Assembly (NCBI GenBank): GCA_913062815.1
Contig: CAJXWZ010000040.1
Span: forward strand, 1 to 42,446
Length of the DNA: 42,446 bases
Reading direction: 5' to 3'
Origin: an uncultured Colwellia sp.
GTDB lineage: Bacteria; Pseudomonadota; Gammaproteobacteria; Enterobacterales; Alteromonadaceae
The position numbers were made by a program, and so were the translations under genes. Position 1 is the stretch's first letter. Every line of letters begins with the position of its first letter. Below, piece after piece: positions 16,780 through 28,400 of the stretch. The notes below the pieces were generated by a model. It saw only the letters and a program-made list of their open reading frames with translations, made no database searches and was not told the DNA's origin.

Positions 16780-18321
16780 TTATTTAGACACGGAGATATT
16801 TAAGGCTGACATTTGTTTCTTTTTGTCTACTTTGAGCATAAAAGCTTGATAACTTCCGATTGGATCATCATTGGTTAATGGGTCTCCCACTTTTTGCTTT
16901 AACTCTTCTAGTTTGATAGATAATTTATTAATTATTTTCTCACTTCCTTGGTTAGCAGAAATATCATTTAATTCCCACGGATCATTTTGCATATCAAATA
17001 ACGTCGTTTTCTTTATCATCGGATAGTAAATCATCTTATACCTGTGACTACGTGCCATACGTTGAAAGTGGCGATAACTACCGTAAATATAGTCATTCAT
17101 CACTTCTTTCTCACCTTTAATGACCGGTACTATACTGGGTGCTTGTACGCTATCTGGCAAATTAATATCTGCCAATTCAGCAGTGGTTGCAAAAAGGCTG
17201 TTAAGGTAGAACATTCCTTTAGCTTTGCTGTTTACAGGAATATTTTTACCAACCATGATGAAAGGCGCTCTAATACTGTGATCATACATATTTTGTTTAC
17301 CGGCAAGGCCATGTTTACCTACGGCTAAACCATGATCTGAAGTAAAAATAATATAAGTACTATCAGCAAATTCAGAGTTTTCTAAACTATCAAGTATGCG
17401 ACCAATTTGTCCATCTAAATGCTCAATCATTGCATAATATTCGCCAATAAATTGTTTAGTTTGTTTTTCTGTTCGAGGAAAACTCATTAAGGCTTCGTCA
17501 CGGTTATTATAGTCACCAGCATCGAATGGATGATGAGCCATATAATTTGGCGGTAATTGAATAGACTCCTCAGGATATTTGTCAACAAATGATTGTGGAG
17601 ATTGACGAGGATCATGAGGAGCAGTAAAAGCAACATACATTAAGAAGGGGTTGTCATTTCGTTCGGCTTTACTCGTTAAATATCCAACAGCGGCATCGGC
17701 AAATGCTTCACTGGTATGTTGGTTTACTTGTTTCTTTTGCCATTTAATATTTTCACCAAAGTCAGTTAGCCATGGTTTCCATTGGCCACCTTTACTTAAA
17801 TGTGGCATGCCTGCTTCGTGTACCGCTTTGCCAATGTCAAAAGAACGTTTTAATGCGTCCTCACCAACGTGCCACTTACCGGTAATAAAAGTCTCATAGC
17901 CAGATTTTCTAAAAGTTTCCCCCCAAAGAGCATGTTTAGTTTTATTAAAATTTTTCTTCTTACCTTTATGGCCTGGCGGCTTGGGTTGAAAGCCTGTGTA
18001 GTGCAAATTACGCCCTGTATTAATCATTTGACGACTAGGCGCACATACAGCGCCAGACCAAGAGCCTTGATTAAATACATGGGTAAATGCCATTCCTGAT
18101 TCTGCAAGTCTATTAATATTTGGGGTACTTATTGCGTCATTGCCAAAGGCGTTGATGGTATCTATCGATTGATCATCAGTAATGATGACTAAGAAGTTTG
18201 GTTTGCTTTGTTGAACTTTATTACGAGTGCTTTCTTCAAATGCATTACAGATAGAACTTGATAGCACAGCTAGCAATAACAAAAAACCTGTTAGCTTAAT
18301 TGTCTTAAATGTTTTCATCAT
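16780..18321 (-). CDS. Secreted S1-family (formylglycine) sulfatase
   Basis: Protein of 513 residues with a signal peptide (about 1-27). The sulfatase motif CAPSR (Cys93) is the site converted to formylglycine by a maturase encoded elsewhere. Metal-binding Asp49-Asp50 (ITDDQS), the GKWHVG motif and TSDHG further along complete the S1 active site. It probably removes sulfate esters from the algal polysaccharide or its oligosaccharides in the periplasm or outside the cell. The S1 subfamily, and so the sulfate position, cannot be assigned by eye. No clear operator palindrome precedes it; ATTGTTAATAAA at 18581 is a weak resemblance only. Confidence 0.92.
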   Translation of the reverse strand: MMKTFKTIKLTGFLLLLAVLSSSICNAFEESTRNKVQQSKPNFLVIITDDQSIDTINAFGNDAISTPNINRLAESGMAFTHVFNQGSWSGAVCAPSRQMINTGRNLHYTGFQPKPPGHKGKKKNFNKTKHALWGETFRKSGYETFITGKWHVGEDALKRSFDIGKAVHEAGMPHLSKGGQWKPWLTDFGENIKWQKKQVNQHTSEAFADAAVGYLTSKAERNDNPFLMYVAFTAPHDPRQSPQSFVDKYPEESIQLPPNYMAHHPFDAGDYNNRDEALMSFPRTEKQTKQFIGEYYAMIEHLDGQIGRILDSLENSEFADSTYIIFTSDHGLAVGKHGLAGKQNMYDHSIRAPFIMVGKNIPVNSKAKGMFYLNSLFATTAELADINLPDSVQAPSIVPVIKGEKEVMNDYIYGSYRHFQRMARSHRYKMIYYPMIKKTTLFDMQNDPWELNDISANQGSEKIINKLSIKLEELKQKVGDPLTNDDPIGSYQAFMLKVDKKKQMSALNISVSK

Positions 18322-18824
18322 CTCTTTAGTTTCTACTTCAGAATGTAGCCTTGATTATATCTAATCAGCACTTTTGATCAATACCTTTAATGTTAATTAT
18401 TTATAATAGACACTTTATTTGTGTGAGTTCATATTAGTTGGTTATTATAATTAATGTTCATCGTATTGTGTTAGTGAATTATTTTATAAACATTTTCACT
18501 CCATGGTTTTGTTGTTATGTATTTGTATTTAAATGGTTTGTTGTTTGCTGTTGTTTTTGAGTTATCATGCTTATGTGTTTATTGTTAATAAAGTACTTGT
18601 ATTTTATGGTGGTTCTCGGTAAGTTTTGCAAGTGATCAATAAATAGTCAAAAGTGGCTATTATAAAACCCTCATGTGTTTTTGATTAATAGTATTCAGTT
18701 TAATCTGGTGTGATCATGAATTTGAGCTTCCCTAGTGGGAGAATAAAAATTAATGCAAAACGATAGCTAAGTTTAATAAGGAATTTAAAGGCCCTTCGTG
18801 CGTTGCTGTATAGCGGAGAATAAA
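18322..18824. other. Divergent intergenic region between sulfatase and PEP-CTERM genes
   Basis: About 500 AT-rich bases with no credible coding frame. Both flanking genes start outward from it, so it must hold their promoters, but no clear -35/-10 pair stands out. A short CTTCCC/GGGAG hairpin is present near 18728-18742 and GGAG at 18814-18817 serves the PEP-CTERM gene. Confidence 0.5.
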
Positions 18825-19385
18825 ATGAAAAAACTAATAATAATATTGCTGACATCCCTGTGGTCAATACAAGCCAACGCGGGCTTACTTCACCTTAACT
18901 GGGATGATATTTATGATGGGGTCAGTACTACAAGCGAGTCAACAGTAACACTAGATACGGAAGGATATGGTAGTGCATTGTTGAGCTCAATGGATAGTTA
19001 CAACTTTACTAATATTGATTCGATGACATTTACTATTGAGCAGGTATTTGAAGGTGACGTCTACTTCGATCAGTTATGGATTAATTTTTATGCGCATAAT
19101 GATGATAGCTTAACGAGTTTTTCAAATGAATATTACTGGGGAGATGAAATTCTATTTTCAATTGATAGCCTACAAATTACTTTAGATTTATCTGGTTTGA
19201 TTAGTTTTCATTTCATAGATTTTGAATATTGGGGGGATAGTTTTTCTTATTTATTAACCAATGTTAGTTTTAACAACAGTACCACATCCGAACCTGACCA
19301 CAGCACGCCTGTTCCTGAACCACCAACGTTTGCCATATTCCTCATCGCCTTATTTTTATTAAGTCGAAAATCACATACCAAATAA
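18825..19385 (+). CDS. PEP-CTERM sorting-domain protein
   Basis: Secreted protein of 186 residues: signal peptide (about 1-19), a beta-rich, acidic, low-complexity body with no recognised domain, then a C-terminal VPEPPTFAIFLIALFLLSRKS. This is a classic PEP-CTERM tail of motif, hydrophobic helix and basic end, recognised by exosortase. Such proteins are processed at the envelope in bacteria that make exopolysaccharide. The start is ATG 18825, supported by GGAG nine bases upstream; an in-frame upstream start would add an unsupported MRCCIAENK. The exosortase is not in this window. Its link to the flanking polysaccharide genes is only positional. Confidence 0.8.
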   Translation: MKKLIIILLTSLWSIQANAGLLHLNWDDIYDGVSTTSESTVTLDTEGYGSALLSSMDSYNFTNIDSMTFTIEQVFEGDVYFDQLWINFYAHNDDSLTSFSNEYYWGDEILFSIDSLQITLDLSGLISFHFIDFEYWGDSFSYLLTNVSFNNSTTSEPDHSTPVPEPPTFAIFLIALFLLSRKSHTK

Positions 19386-19393
19386 TTTAAAAA

Positions 19394-19422
19394 TTGACAA
19401 CAGGAAACCCTGTGAGTTTCTT
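19394..19422 (+). promoter_or_regulatory. Possible promoter of the giant gene
   Basis: TTGACA at 19394-19399 with a weak TTTCTT -10 box at 19417-19422 (17-base spacing). The spacer contains a small palindrome, ACAGG-AAAC-CCTGT. The operator core at 19428-19437 falls at the predicted start of transcription. Confidence 0.4.
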
Positions 19423-19427
19423 GAAAT

Positions 19428-19437
19428 TTGTTAACAA
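19428..19437. promoter_or_regulatory. TTGTTAACAA palindrome (putative GntR operator, site 4)
   Basis: This is a perfect 10-base core of the island palindrome. It lies 26 bases before the GTG start of the giant gene and directly downstream of a TTGACA-containing promoter candidate, a position suited to repression. Confidence 0.55.
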
Positions 19438-19463
19438 CATCAAAAAAATAATAAGGTGTTATA

Positions 19464-22400
19464 GTGAAAAAATTTAATCGTTCAATTGCGGCTATTTCAA
19501 TATTAGCGGCACTTAATACTGTACAAGCAGCAGTACCTAAAAAGTCAGATATCTTACTAAGACAATTTGATACAGGTAACTATAGTGAAGCATCTGTTTC
19601 AATCCCCGAATATTTTAATGCCAGTTGGTATAACTGGTTATTCCATCATTGGCGACCAATCACTCAGCAAGATAAAACTGAATTTTATCAAGATATTGCT
19701 AAGCAGAGAAGTAACGGTGTAAAAATTCAAGCGCGAGTTGAGTTCGATGCTAACTGGAAAACCGTAGCAGAATATTTTGCTCTGCAAGGCATAGAGCATC
19801 AAGAACAAGCAGTTCGTACGCTTGAAGGGAAAATACAATTATACCCAGCACATATGGGCATGCCAGCAGGCAAGAACTGCTCAGGTAAAAACTGTGCAAG
19901 TGCTAGGTTTACACCAGAAGAATTAGCGCAAGGGGCTTACCAAGGTCAAACATGGAATTTTGACTATGCGGGTCAGCAATATGATATCCCACCATATTTT
20001 TATTCAACGCATAGCCCTGCCATGGTTGCTTTATTAAAAGAGCAAGTCAATGTGTTAATGGGCGGTAGCCCCGAGCAAACAGTAGGGTTTCAGTTAGGTG
20101 GTAATGTAGATGCCATTATGTTTGATTCCCAAACTAGCTCAGCTAAATCACTCTACTGGGGTGGGGATTTTTCAAAGCCAAGTCTGGCAGCTTTTAACCA
20201 ATACTTACAATCGGTTTACCAAGAACTTGATAAAGAAAAAAATGCTTTACCTGTTGATATTAGTGGATTAAACACTATTGATGCCGGGCATGTCAAAGAT
20301 AATGAAACGGTTAATGGTAGTAATAATAATGACCTGATTATTATTAAAGGCATGAGTCAAAATGGTGGCAGTATATCGGCTAAAAATGGCGATGACGTTA
20401 TTTATATTGCCGATTGGGGAAATGCACAAAATCGCTCAATTACTGGCGATAGCGGCTCAAACACCTTATTGCTTAATAAAGCAATTGTTAAAAATGTTAC
20501 CTCACAAGGTACTGGTGCGGGGAAAGTCACCTTCAAAGCAGGAGGTTCGGCCAATTTCAATAACATTGAACGAGTATTTCAAGTCGACGTGAATGAGGAC
20601 GGTAGTTTACCGACAGAATTTACAGGAGTTAAACTCTTCAATGAGTTGCTTGCCCGGCATATCGAAAACTTCCAAATAGAAAGTTTCTCTGAGTTTAATT
20701 ATGCGGAGTTTTTATTGGCGTTAGGTTATAACGATGAACAAGTAACAGATGCTGTTTATTTAAATAAGACCATTGATATTCCGCTATATGATTTCTTCAA
20801 GCAATTTCATGTTAAAGCTCATAGTGAACTATTACAAAACTTGAAAGCTCATGCCAACGCATTTAAAGATGCAAATGGTAATAGTGTTCCTGATGTTGAT
20901 ATTAGCTCTAGTGGAAAATTAGTCTATCCAATCTCTGGTCATTCACCAGATGCTGTCGACTTCTATTCTCAAGAAGAGCAAGGCGATGCGCAAAATATTA
21001 AATTGCTTTATAAAATTGCTGAAGCGCAAGGTAAGGCATTAACCTTTAATCAAGGACCTCCTGATTGGATAGCAATGGCTGAACAGAAGGCTGTTAATCG
21101 GCCAAGAGCATTAATGGCTCAAGCTTATGCAAATGGTGCCAACTATGTTGTACCCGTTAAAAATGATGAGTACTTATCTAATCCCGGTGATTTTGAGTTT
21201 ATTACTGACTTTATTAGCAATAATGAGGCTTTATTTGATAACTACTCGCCACTATCAACGATAAAAGTGCTCCATTCGTATGAAGCGATGGAAGCGGCAA
21301 AAGCACATCGCATTGGTGGTGAAATGCCAGCATTATTTATGGTGGATGAACTGCTTGAGCAAAACAATATTCAATATGATTTATTAAGCTTTAGCTCAGA
21401 CATGTGGCAAGGTGATCCGAGTGCTCGAGATATTGCTACTGCTGGTGTAATCATTACAACCACAGACATAGGCTATTTAACAGCAGAGCAGAAAAAGTTA
21501 CTTGAGCCACACCAGCAAAAAGTTGTTCATATTGAAAGTGAACAAGATATGGCTGAGCTGTTTGCCAAAATTGGTGAAAATGGCTACGTCAATGCCGGTG
21601 AGCATAATTCTGATGTTGAGCTGGTTGTTAGAAAAAGTAATGATCGCAAAGCACCTATTGTAATTCATGCATTAAATAAAACCCTAAATCAAGCAAGTGA
21701 TGAGATAACTCAATTAAATGATATCAAGGTGCAAATTAGATACCGCGAGTTACTGAAAACACCAATTAGTAAAGCGGTGTATTACTCGGTTGATGATGAC
21801 CCATCAACCCCTCAATGTATTGAACTTGCTCTAGAAGAAACGTCTTCGGGTGTAAAAGAATTTACCTTACCAAATTTAGCTACTTGGGGAGTGATAGTCT
21901 TAGAACCTCGACGAGGTACTTCCGTAAATTGTAACAGCTACCATGCAACTGAAATTGCGCCATTGCCACCTCAAGATGTTGATGAAGGCATTAATGATGA
22001 TGTCAACCTGATCATTAATGGCTATTTTACTGACGGCACAGCTGATTGGCGCAAAGTAGGGGCACAACTTAGCCTTGTACATACTCGTGATATTGGTAGT
22101 TATGATGGCGATGAAGAAACTTGGGTAGGACGTGTTTATCAACGTGGTGCTACAGGTTCTTCTGCAAGGGCTCAAGTAGAGTTTACTGCTGGTAGCCAAT
22201 ATCAAGCTTCTGTATTAGCCAAATTTTCAGGTGACATTAGTGAGTTAAAATTAGGTGTTCGTTATCCACAAGCTGATAACAGTAGTAAATTTGTTTACCC
22301 TGAATTGACTATCGAAAGCCTTGATAATGGTTGGGTTGAGTTATCTACCAGCTTTACTATACCAAATGAGTTAGGCAGCGAAGGTTATCAAGAGCTTTAT

Positions 22401-25400
22401 TTATTAACAGCGAATAGCACTGAAGATATTTATTTTGATAAATTTACTTTAGTTGATACCACGCCTGTGTCGTTGATTTCTGATGTTGATAGCTTTATCA
22501 ATGATACAGAGGCAGATTTCTGGACTGGTCATTACTTAAACGGTGTATCACTTGATGTTATGCGCTTACCTTTGAGTGATCATTTAGGGCGAGATTCACA
22601 AGATGGCAAAGCTAGTTATGACAATGTACAAAGCTGGTTAAATGATAATGCTGAACAAGGCTGGCGCTTTGCAACTGTTGAAGAAATGCATGCCATAGCA
22701 AAGTTTTATCAAGATGATACCCAAGGTTTTCATCTTCTAAACGGCTCTGCATGGTCTCCAGCAGGAGAGTTTTGGAATGCAAATATTCCAACCTCAGCTC
22801 AAAATGATGGCGATCAAATGCCTGCATATTCGTTTAAGGTGACCACATCTAATGTTGGTAGTGTTGAGTACAAACCGCGTTATAACGTCAGTGCGTTAGG
22901 TGCGTCGTCGTTAATTGTTCGAAATACGCCAATTGATGAAATTGATGTTTATACCGGTGGTGTATCTATCATCACTGAAACTGACAGCTACCAAAACAAT
23001 AAAGAGAATGCTTATTGGACGGGGCATAATATCAATGGGCTTAACCTCGACGTAATGCGTTTTACCGTGAGTGACTTTGTTGATGGAACTAACAATGTCA
23101 GTTTTGATCAAGTTAATAATTGGCTAGCTGAAAATAGTGATTGGCGCTGGGCAACAAAGATAGAAATGGCATCTGTCGTATCATTTTTTGCCAATGACAC
23201 AGCTTCATTTTTATCATTTAATGATGAGCTATGGTCGCCGCAAGGAAGTCAATGGGTTGGGTTGATCCCCGGTGAAAAGCAAGATGATAACGATACCGAT
23301 GGAGTAGCTTGGGGCTTCATTGCCAGTGAAAATAACATCGGCGTTGTTGCTCATCGACATAATTGGAATTCTAGCTCGGTTACTGGAGCACCGTTATTAG
23401 TTCGAGAATCAGTATATGTTAGTGGTGGAGGAACAGACACAGGAGAGCCAACAGCGGGTGACGCTATTGTCCTTCATGTTTCGACTCAATCTAACGGAAA
23501 TTCAGATGGCTCAGTTGATTCACCCTACGGTGGCTTACTAGCGGCACAACAAGCTGTTCGTTCGTTAATTGCCAGAGGCAAAAATACCTTAGGCATAACT
23601 GTTGAACTCCAAAGTGGCGATTATTTTATTGAACAAGGATTAACGTTTACCGCTGCTGACTCTGGTACTGAAGATGCACCTGTTGTTTATAAAGCCGCTG
23701 ATGGCGCAGTAGTAAACTTCTTTGGTGGTAAGGTGTTAAACCCCTCGGACTTTATTTCTGCAAACACGGAGTTTACCTCATTATTAATCGATGCAGGTGT
23801 AGGTTCAAATATAGTTGAAATTGATCTTGAACAAGCGGGTATTGAAAACTTAGCTCAAGCACTGGGTGAAATGGCGCCACATGGCTGGAATATCGAACCT
23901 AGTAACAGAGTACCTGCAGCCATGTTGTATTCTGGCAATGAAAAAATGGCGCTAGCTCGTTGGCCAAATGTGGATGAACAGAGTCAGTATCTAGATGACA
24001 AATCAGCAGCACATGACATTACCGGCATGGTTTCATATACATCGGTGGTTGATAAAGGCTTAACACAACAAGATGCCAATAAATTCAGTAATGAATTTAA
24101 TAATGGTGGTGGTACGATGGCGGTGGAGTTTAACCGCCCAAGTTTATGGCATAATTTAAGTGAGGTGCACCTTGATGGTATTTTAGCTTATTCATGGGAG
24201 TGGACTTATAACCAAGTTAAAGCGTTTGATGCGGACACTAAACAACTAACGTTGAAGCGTGGCGAATTAAGTGGTATCGGCACTAATAAAGGCTCTCATT
24301 TCTATTTTGAAAATATTGCCGAAGAGTTAGATCAAGCGGGCGAATTCTATATTGACCGCGATTTAGGTAAGTTATATTTCTACCCAACAGATGATTTTGC
24401 CAGTAATACAACGGTGCTCTCGACTTTATCTGAGCCTATGGTTTCTATCTCTGGTGCCAAACACATTTCCTTTGATGGTATTACCTTTGATACAGGGCGA
24501 AACTTAGCCGTTAAAGTTACCCAAGGTCAGCATATCGCGATTAGCAACTGTACCATTCGTAACTTCAGTCTTGGTGGTGTTTTGCTTGATGGCAGCGATA
24601 ACAGTGTTAGTGGTTGCGAAATAGCCAATGTCGGTGGCTATGGGGTTAAAGTTGCAGGTGGCACGGAGGCTAAACTGTCTAAATCCTCAGGAAGTCCGGT
24701 ATTAGATACTTTGCAACAACCCGTAGAAATTACCGCTGCCAATAATTTAGTGACTGAAAATACTATCTATAATTTTGCTTGGGATCAGAAATCACAAATT
24801 CCAGGGGTTTCATTAACCGGTGTCGGTAATAGCGCTACATACAATGAGATTCATACTGCGCCTCATTTTGGAATTTTAATGCGTAACACCACGGACAATG
24901 TGGTTGCTTATAATTATATTCATGATCTACCCAATTATCACAAAAGTGATGGTGGCGCGTTATATGTAGGTATTGGTGCATCACCACATTTACGTGGTAA
25001 TGAAATCAGGAATAATTACTTTGAATTTATTCCTACTAATGGTGTGTATTTAGATAATTTCTCTAGCGGCTTAAAAGTTGAGCATAATGTGTTTAATGAA
25101 GTTGGCAATAATAATGATACTTTCTCTGGTATTAATATTAATGGCGGTGGTCAAAATGAGATGCGACAGAACTTTTTTTACAACGCTGAGAGATCAATTA
25201 AATACAACAAGTTCGCTGCTAATTCATTATTTAGTAACTACTACAGTAAGATGGTTGGTGTGCAAAAAGCATTTAACGATGCTGATGTAAATACAACACC
25301 TTATGTGAAGTACACTGATTTTATTGAATTTTTGGCCTACAGCACCGAAGATGAATTTCATTATCAAAGCAGTAGTGCATTTGAAAATTTCAGCTTTAAT

Positions 25401-28400
25401 AATTTAGTTATCACTGATGATAGAGCTGAGGTGACCGGTGTAGTTGAGCCCGATGATAAGCGTTGGACGGTTGAAGACAATGCGTTAGTTGAAGAATTAA
25501 CGACGGAGTTACAAACTGAATATGATGTGCTTGCTCCTATCTTTAATGTGCGAAATGACAAAGACAATTGGCGCTCAACAGTTGAGAGTGTCACTGATCA
25601 ATTAAGTACGAGTATTCCATTAATGTTAGCTCAAGTGGAGTTACCTACAGAGCCAAAAGCTGAATCTCGCTATAGCGATGGCGCTTCATGGTTAAATGAT
25701 GATGCTGATGATTATTGGACAGCACTAAACATTGCTAACAATGGTCTAGATATTATGAGACTACCCCTTAGTGATGACTTAGGTGCCGTGGGTGCTAATA
25801 ACGATCAGGTACAAACTTGGTTAGCCAGTGACGATAATACTGATAACGAGCAGGGCTACAAATGGCGCTATGCTAGTGAAGCTGAAATGATTGCTATCGC
25901 AACGTTTTATGAAAATGATGGCAGTGCTTTCCTAGCGCTGAACCATGCTTGGTCTCCTCATACAACAGAGCAATGGTCGGCATTAATTCCAACCACTCAA
26001 CAGGGGGATTGTACCCATAATGATGGTTGTATGTATCCTTCACTTGGTTTCACTGCTAAGCCTAATCAGGTAAGTAATGTTGGTTATAAGCAAAGCTTCA
26101 ATGTTAGCGCCAAAGGCGGAGCTGCATTAATTGTTCGAGATCATCCAAGTGAAGACGTTGGTGAGCCAGTTGCTGATAATTTGATTGTTAATGGTGATTT
26201 TGAAGCAGGCACCACTGAACCTTGGAGTATTAATCAAGGCGGCGCGTCAATGGCATTAGAAACTGTCGACGGTAACGTCGTTGCTGTTATTCAAAATCGA
26301 GGTGGCTCACATGCTTCAACGGTCAAACAGTCGTTTACCGGACTTACTGCTGGCGAAACTTATCAATTAAGCGCTCAACTTAACATGGTTGAAGTGGGTT
26401 ATGAACTTGGTGTCTTTATTGGTTACCGTAATGAAGGTGCAACGAAAGATGTCGCTCTGCAAGTAGGTAGCTATTTAACTACTACAGGGGATTGGTTATC
26501 TTTTGACGCGGAATTTACTTTACCCCTAGATGCACTTGCCGATAAAGGTTATAGAATTTGGGTACGTTCAACAAAAGGTGAACATGCAACATCAGACCCA
26601 GTTCCAAGTATTTATCTTGACGACATCATTTTAGTTGCAAATACTGTTGACCCAACGGACCCAACGGACCCAACGGACCCAACGGACCCAACGGACCCAA
26701 CGGACCCAACGGACCCAACGGACCCAACAGAGCCTGACCCGAGTCAACAATCCTTGCTATCTGATATAACAAGTTTTGTAGATGATGCAGCTCAACCGTT
26801 TTGGTCAGCGTTTTATATTGAGGGTAAAGCACTTGATATTATGCGTTTACCCACTAGTGATGATCTAGATGGGTATGTAAATATCAGCACAGCAGATACG
26901 ACGGCTTGGTTGGCGTCTGAAGCAAACATTGAGGGCTGGCGTTGGGCAACAACAGCTGAAATGGCAGCGTTTGTAACTTTCTTTGAAGGTGATGCGCAAG
27001 CATTCTTAGCAATGAATGGTAATGTTTGGTCTCCTAAAACAAGTCGAGATGAATGGAATGCCCTTATTCCTGGTGAAGTTTTGGATGAAAGTGATACAGC
27101 GGGAGTATCTTGGGGAGTAAACGTATTAGTCGATAGTATCGGTGAAGTTGTTCATAAACATAGTTTTAATACCAATGCTAAAGGTGCTGCGCCACTGTTA
27201 GTGAAAACGTCTCAAAATGCGCCTGCTCCAGATACTATTAATGTTGCAATAAATGGTAATTTAGAATCAGGCACTGAGGGCTACACTCTACAAAAATCAT
27301 CTTTTGAAGTTATTTTTGATGCTGAGCGTAACTCTAATGTTGGTCATGTATTTAATCGAACTGTTGTATCATCCTCGGCTCGTTTAGCTATTAACCTGGA
27401 GTCGGGAAAACATTACACCATCTCAGTTGAGGCTAAGTTAGTGGATGAAAATCTAACCGCAGTTGTCGGTGATTTAGACTTAATAGTGCTCTATTTTGTT
27501 GATGGTCAAAGAACTTCTGTAGAGATAGATACAGAAGTTCTTGCCGATGGTTGGATCACTTTATCGGGTGAAATTTCAATGCCAGAAGGTGCTGAAATAA
27601 CCGGCGCTAAGGTGTGGGTGAAATCAGATACAATAAATAGCATTTTATTTGACAACTTAACCGTTGAAACTGAGGTTGTTGACACAACAAACCCAGATCC
27701 TGAACCGGAGCCTGATGCAGGTGTGGCTGACGGAGACAGTGAAGGTTACGGCATTGCAACGACTCAATGTCAAGCCGACTTCTCACAGCTAAAACCTGAT
27801 GCGCTTTATGTTTCTGCGAACACTGAGAATGGCGATGGTAGCGAAGCTTCACCGTTTAATAGCCTAACTGCAGCATTATCGAGTGTGGCAGTTGAGGGGG
27901 TCATTAATCAGCCAGGCCTAACTATTTACTTACGTGAAGGTCAATTTCATGAAACTATTGATAGCTCAGTGGTAACTTCGTTAGCAGGCTCAATTGAAAA
28001 CCCTATCGTGATTGAAGCATATCCTTGTGAAACCGTTAGTTTTAACGGTACTACTAACATTGAGAGCCTAGCTGCAATCAATGACGAGGGAGAAAAATCT
28101 CAATGGCAACAGCATTACGGCAATATCTTTAAACGTGAAGTGACCGCTCCCGTTTGGCAGTTATTTGTTGATGATAAGCAACGCATGATCGCTCGCTGGC
28201 CAAATGCTAGTTTTGATTTACCGTCAGCAACTAATCATCAATCAATTTACTCTGATCATGTTTGGGCTGAAGGCACGCTTGATAGCAGTAAAACCCGAAA
28301 TGGTATTATGATCAATGACCCAAGCTATCATGACTTAGCCAGTGCAAAAGACTATCGTGGTGAGCCGTTAAATGTTGATGGCGCAATTGTTTTAGCAAAT

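Noticed and set aside
18581..18592. ATTGTTAATAAA considered as a further GntR operator for the sulfatase or PEP-CTERM gene
   Set aside because: It has lost the symmetry of the right half and lies about 260 bases from the sulfatase start and over 230 from the PEP-CTERM start in AT-rich DNA; chance is likely.
26626..26832. Minus-strand frame encoding a repeated LGP peptide
   Set aside because: It is the antisense of the Asp-Pro-Thr linker repeat in the giant gene.
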